A stretch of DNA of 64,000 nt from an uncultured Peptococcaceae bacterium (lineage in GTDB: Bacteria > Bacillota > Peptococcia > Peptococcales > Peptococcaceae). This document shows, in pieces, positions 60,622 to 64,000 of the stretch. Position 1 is the first letter of the stretch. Every line of letters begins with the position of its first letter. The notes below the pieces were generated by a model. That model searched no databases, was not told the origin of the DNA, and was given only the letters and a program-made list of their open reading frames with translations. A program made the position numbers and the translations under genes. Where the stretch lies: contig CAJUDO010000004.1 in NCBI GenBank assembly GCA_910585405.1, positions 62,001-126,000 on the forward strand, in the 5' to 3' direction.

Positions 60622-62121
60622 TTACATCCCAAAGCCTGGAAATAAATACAAACTATACAACATACTCAATATAAAATAAAGAGCAATGATGGCGAAAAAC
60701 GGCGGGAAAACTTTTTTCATTACTTCCCCTTCTCGTCCAATTAGCCCTACAGTAATGGCTGCAGCTACAACATTGTTGGGACAAATCAGGTTGCCCAACG
60801 CAGCACCAGCATTTTGTCCAGCACAGACTACAATAGGATTCAACCCCAACTGCAGTGCTGCCTCTACATGCATAGGCGCGAACATAATGTTGGAGCCCAA
60901 ACCGGTACCAGTAATAAATGCGCCCAAACTGCCAATGGCTACCGCCACGGGAGGATAGAAACTCCCTGCGATGTCTGCTCCAGCCTGTGCCAACAACATT
61001 ATCATGCCAGAGCTTTTCATAAGATTGCTGACCACCACCAGAGTACAAATGGTAATCATCGCAGGCAGTACACTTTTCGCAGCAGATTTGACGCACTTGG
61101 TATATTCTGAGAATGGAATCCGCAAAATCAATGAACCTAGATAGGAACTGATAAAAATAACTACGCCAACCCAAACAATATACCCGTATTTAGTCATAGT
61201 ACTCCAATAATTAGCTACCAGTGTATAACGCACCAATGGCAGTAATATAGCTAAAACCAGATAAGGACCAAATGCCTGCAACGCCGAGTATTTACTCAGC
61301 AGTTCGCTTTTTTCTTTTGGCGCACGGTAAATATATTCATCCGGCGTTTTTAATTTTACAACCTTCAAAAATGCTACAGAAAAAAGAATAGCTAATAATC
61401 CAGTACCCAAGCTGGTCAACTCTGGTCCAATAAAGTTAGAGATGAAGAAATCCAGCAGGCACAGCACTACGCTAGCATAAATCAGAAAGGGCCAAATACC
61501 TTTAAAACCTTTACGTCCAAAAGCAATCAAAAGAGCTAATGTAGGCACCATCATGACGCCAAACATGTGAAAGCGACCAACCATCGCAGAAGCCTGCGCC
61601 GAAGTCATATACTCATTGACACCGCTCAAACCCATAATAGTGGTAACGCCTGCGCCACCCCACGACGCTGGTGTAGCATCACCCAAAAGAGCACAGGCTG
61701 CAGCAGTAACAGGATGAAAACCCAACCCTACCAGGAAAGGCGCCGCAATTGCAGCAGGACTGCCAGCCCCTGCTGCTCCTTCCAAAAAAATCGCAAACAT
61801 AACTGCAATAATCACTAACTGTGCGCGACGATCATAGGTAATATCGGCCAGCACCGCTTTTACTTTTTCGATGGCACCAGTTTTGGTCATAGTTTTTAAA
61901 ATAACAAAGGCTGAGAAAATTAGTAAAATAATTTTTAACCCTTCTATAATCCCCGATTTGGTCTGCCCTATTACCATAGCGCCATCTGTATCGAAAAACA
62001 GTATGGCAATAAACCATGTATAAACCATAACAATGGGGGCTACCAGCATAGCCGGCTTCTTTAATACGGTCATCCCCAATAATACAAGAAGAATAGGACT
62101 GATAGCCAGCAAAATGTTCAT
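60622..62121 (-). CDS. lctP: L-lactate permease (LctP/LldP family)
   Basis: A 499-residue permease with about 12-13 membrane segments that imports lactate (glycolate in some relatives). Family motifs are IFLEGAAGAGSPAAIAAPFL, LLGDATPASWGGAG, ITGTGLGSNIMFAPM and AGQNAGAALGNLICPNNVVAA. It is 70 bp downstream of the LUD gene and ends at the bidirectional terminator. The locus points to lactate as carbon or electron source. Confidence 0.92.
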   Translation of the reverse strand: MNILLAISPILLVLLGMTVLKKPAMLVAPIVMVYTWFIAILFFDTDGAMVIGQTKSGIIEGLKIILLIFSAFVILKTMTKTGAIEKVKAVLADITYDRRAQLVIIAVMFAIFLEGAAGAGSPAAIAAPFLVGLGFHPVTAAACALLGDATPASWGGAGVTTIMGLSGVNEYMTSAQASAMVGRFHMFGVMMVPTLALLIAFGRKGFKGIWPFLIYASVVLCLLDFFISNFIGPELTSLGTGLLAILFSVAFLKVVKLKTPDEYIYRAPKEKSELLSKYSALQAFGPYLVLAILLPLVRYTLVANYWSTMTKYGYIVWVGVVIFISSYLGSLILRIPFSEYTKCVKSAAKSVLPAMITICTLVVVSNLMKSSGMIMLLAQAGADIAGSFYPPVAVAIGSLGAFITGTGLGSNIMFAPMHVEAALQLGLNPIVVCAGQNAGAALGNLICPNNVVAAAITVGLIGREGEVMKKVFPPFFAIIALYFILSMLYSLYLFPGFGM

Positions 62122-62191
62122 ATTGTTTCCTCCGTCTTTTCTAAAGTGTCTGCCTTTTCTGTTGTTTTTTTGCTTGTTCTATTTGATTGTT

Positions 62192-63259
62192 TTACTGGAA
62201 AGCCTTTTTTACATCAGCAGCGGTAATTCCTACTGGACAGGTAAAGTCAGCTAAAACATCCAACCCATGTGCCGCTTTTAATTTACCATTAATTGCTGCA
62301 AGCCCCACAAACTTAGCCGTCAGCATGGTATTCTTCCAATTGTTTTGCTCGGCCAAAGCATTCAAACTATTGTAACAAGCGCCGCAATCAATGCATTTCA
62401 GCAGATTGCCACAACCTTTTTTCTGCAATTCTCTGCGGCCGTTATCCAACAAAATCAAATGTACTTCCAATGGGCCATGTACTCCATATGCCATATGGAA
62501 TTCAATATCGGCGGTACGGCTCTGTCCAGAAATCAGCGAATAATAGGCAGGATTCTGCTTGCCTAGCCCATAGATATTTGCAGTCTGAATCCCGCGCAGC
62601 GTTTCTTCCGCCGAATCATATAAACGATCATAGCCAGCCACAACAATGTGCCGATATGGCAAATTAGATACTGTACGACCATTTCCCTCGTTTTCACCAA
62701 TGACAATCGTACCATTTTCTGCCACAATTCCTTGCACATTGGTGACACCATAATCGGATGCTAGTACCTCCTGACGGATTTTTTTCTGTACAGCCCGATT
62801 CAATTCTTGAGGATTTTCAATCGTTTCCCCCACATATGCTTGTAATGCCTGGATAATATCCTCCTGGCTCAATCCTTCCAAGTTAGCCAACAACGGATGC
62901 TTGCTTCTTTCTTTCCCTAGCTGTTTAACGATAATTTCCCCTACATCGGTCAAAGCTACTTCCTTGCCGGCCTCTTCCATCAGACTATCAAATTCAATTT
63001 CATCCAACTCAGGATTGGCAAAGCGCACCAACTTTTGTTTGTCTGCACATAACTCTAAAATCAATTGGCGGGCTTGCGCAGCATCTTTCGCATGATAGAC
63101 TATGGTGCCTTTGCCTTTTAAAGTTTCCTCTGCCTGATTAATATATGTGTCTAAGTCACTGATTATTTTTTCTCTCGCTGCAGCAGTTGCTTTTACTACG
63201 TCACTATATTTCTCTAACAAATCTGCCCGCTTGGCAGCAATAGTTTCTAACTGTTTCAT
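62192..63259 (-). CDS. LUD-domain protein, short LutB-like with a reduced Fe-S region
   Basis: A 355-residue protein. The LUD (DUF162) domain covers about residues 40-285 (IVYHAKDAAQARQLILELC; GVTNVQGIVAENGTIVIGENEGNGRTVSNLP). At the C terminus, CGNLLKCIDCGACYN holds four cysteines (CxxxxxCxxCxxC), but the CP that closes a LutB ferredoxin motif is missing there and a single TCPVG follows about 50 residues later. LutB is normally about 470 residues with two clusters; here at most one cluster could form. The ATG overlaps the stop of the upstream CCG-domain gene (ATGA), so they are coupled. Probable role: lactate oxidation complex. Confidence 0.8.
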   Translation of the reverse strand: MKQLETIAAKRADLLEKYSDVVKATAAAREKIISDLDTYINQAEETLKGKGTIVYHAKDAAQARQLILELCADKQKLVRFANPELDEIEFDSLMEEAGKEVALTDVGEIIVKQLGKERSKHPLLANLEGLSQEDIIQALQAYVGETIENPQELNRAVQKKIRQEVLASDYGVTNVQGIVAENGTIVIGENEGNGRTVSNLPYRHIVVAGYDRLYDSAEETLRGIQTANIYGLGKQNPAYYSLISGQSRTADIEFHMAYGVHGPLEVHLILLDNGRRELQKKGCGNLLKCIDCGACYNSLNALAEQNNWKNTMLTAKFVGLAAINGKLKAAHGLDVLADFTCPVGITAADVKKAFQ

Positions 63260-64000
63260 TTGATTTCCCCTCCACGATAGGCAGCCACCAAAATCTGCGC
63301 CATATGCACCACATTTTGCTCGCCCTCAGCTCGGTGTACACCATCTTTCAAATGCATCACACAGCCCGGACAGCTCGCTACAATATACTCAGCCCCTGTA
63401 GCTTGCGCTTTCTGTACCTTAGCATCGTTTACCCGCTTAGACAGTTCATAATAGAATAAACTGAAGCTGCCGCCAAAGCCACAACAGCTGACTGAATCTT
63501 CCATCTCTTTCAGTTCAGCGCCGACCTCCTGTAAAAGCTTCCGTGGTTCTTCTGTAATTTTAAGTCCCCGTGCCAAATGGCAAGAATCATGGTAAGTCAC
63601 ACTGATAGGTTGTCTCAGCTTAGGCATAGTTACTTGCAGTACATTCACCAAGTAATCATTAAGGTCAATCACTTTAGCCTGTAATTTTTGATATTGTGCC
63701 AGCAACTGCTGATCTTTTTCCTCTTTCAATAACTCTGCCCATTCTTTTTTCACCGTAGTCGCACAGGATGGACATGCGAAAACGATATAATCATAATCGC
63801 CGTTAGCAAACAAGCTGATATTGGTTTTGGCCAGCTTCAGCGCATCTTTCGTGTCACCACTCATGATAGCAGGCAAGCCACAGCATGCTTCTTTCTTGTA
63901 AGTCACCATCTGAATATTATTAGCCGCTAAAATATCATACACGTCCAAACCCAGCTGTGGTGTTGCATAATTGACCACGCAACCGGCAAAGAAAGCAACT
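63256..64000 (-). CDS. CCG-domain Fe-S oxidoreductase (GlcF/LutA-like), 5' part beyond the window
   Basis: The frame runs to the window end without a start: codons upstream of the GTG at 63978 read VAFFAGC and continue into VVNYATPQLG, the FFxGC-x-x-NY motif that opens the first CCG domain. CCGLP closes that domain; the second has YHDSCHLARG, CCGFGGSFSLF and SCPGC. Two CCG domains bind a heterodisulfide-reductase-type cluster in GlcF and LutA. More of the protein, possibly an N-terminal ferredoxin part, lies outside. It is the electron-transfer subunit of a lactate or glycolate dehydrogenase; a GlcD-like partner is expected beyond the edge. Confidence 0.85.
   Translation of the reverse strand, partial: VAFFAGCVVNYATPQLGLDVYDILAANNIQMVTYKKEACCGLPAIMSGDTKDALKLAKTNISLFANGDYDYIVFACPSCATTVKKEWAELLKEEKDQQLLAQYQKLQAKVIDLNDYLVNVLQVTMPKLRQPISVTYHDSCHLARGLKITEEPRKLLQEVGAELKEMEDSVSCCGFGGSFSLFYYELSKRVNDAKVQKAQATGAEYIVASCPGCVMHLKDGVHRAEGEQNVVHMAQILVAAYRGGEIK

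Noticed and set aside
1..64000. tRNA, rRNA, riboswitch or T-box sequences
   Set aside because: I looked at the larger intergenic gaps and saw no cloverleaf, T-box or known riboswitch core; a covariance-model scan would be needed to exclude weak cases.

Overview
The window looks like a chromosomal segment of a low-to-mid GC member of the Firmicutes with a cell envelope that may be double-membraned, most likely a class Negativicutes anaerobe. This is inferred from Firmicutes gene orders (greA-lysS; yhbY-proB-proA-nadD/yqeK-rsfS; tilS-ftsH; prfA-prmC), a SpoVT/AbrB regulator and a CIRCE element, found beside an RND efflux pump and lipoproteins ending in S-layer-homology-like repeats. There are no rRNA or tRNA genes and no CRISPR array that I can see.

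Layout. 1-1740: an edge-truncated alkaline-phosphatase-superfamily gene with an SLC13/DASS-type permease. 2246-5029: a Zn/Cd P-type ATPase with a metal-binding repeat tract, with a clear promoter and an ArsR-like operator. 5294-7798: a small membrane protein facing lysS-greA. 7968-11441: a GapB-like GAPDH convergent with phosphoketolase. 11683-18071: a long minus-strand housekeeping operon running from a previously hidden 58-codon ORF through yhbY, proB, proA, a nadD-yqeK fusion, rsfS and a methyltransferase to murI. 18184-18340: a cluster of short repeats resembling insertion-sequence ends. 18439-20667: an orphan ABC ATPase operon. 20834-25637: a second permease/phosphatase-superfamily cassette with a divergent LysR gene. 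25844-28543: a YafQ/DinJ-type toxin-antitoxin pair, a SigV/RsiV-like sigma/anti-sigma pair, and ndk. 28585-32070: ftsH and tilS. 32290-37479: an RND pump operon with its TetR gene and operator. 37839-40657: a KdpDE-like two-component system and a C39-like protein. 41031-46438: SpoVT-like regulator, then a third LysR/phosphatase-superfamily/permease cassette. 46539-49527: small envelope proteins and a frameshifted IS1182-type element. 49603-52571: a NERD protein, prmC, prfA. 52882-58363: three tandem paralogous FAD-dependent lipoproteins. 58644-60539: htpG behind a CIRCE box. 60622-64000: a lactate-permease/LUD/CCG-domain locus cut by the window end.

Two things stand out. First, one type of cassette appears three times in 46 kb: a cytoplasmic alkaline-phosphatase-superfamily hydrolase of about 675 residues paired with a DASS-type permease. 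Two of the three copies have the same LysR-divergent architecture and a strong hairpin between hydrolase and permease. This suggests uptake and intracellular cleavage of related anionic esters or phosphonates, with the substrate unknown. Second, three tandem lipoproteins combine an FAD_oxidored-type flavoprotein domain with C-terminal SLH-like repeats, as expected for surface-held redox enzymes. Both are inferences from sequence and family knowledge, not demonstrated functions.

Start codons were revised wherever a Shine-Dalgarno sequence pointed to an internal start; each case is stated in the entry.
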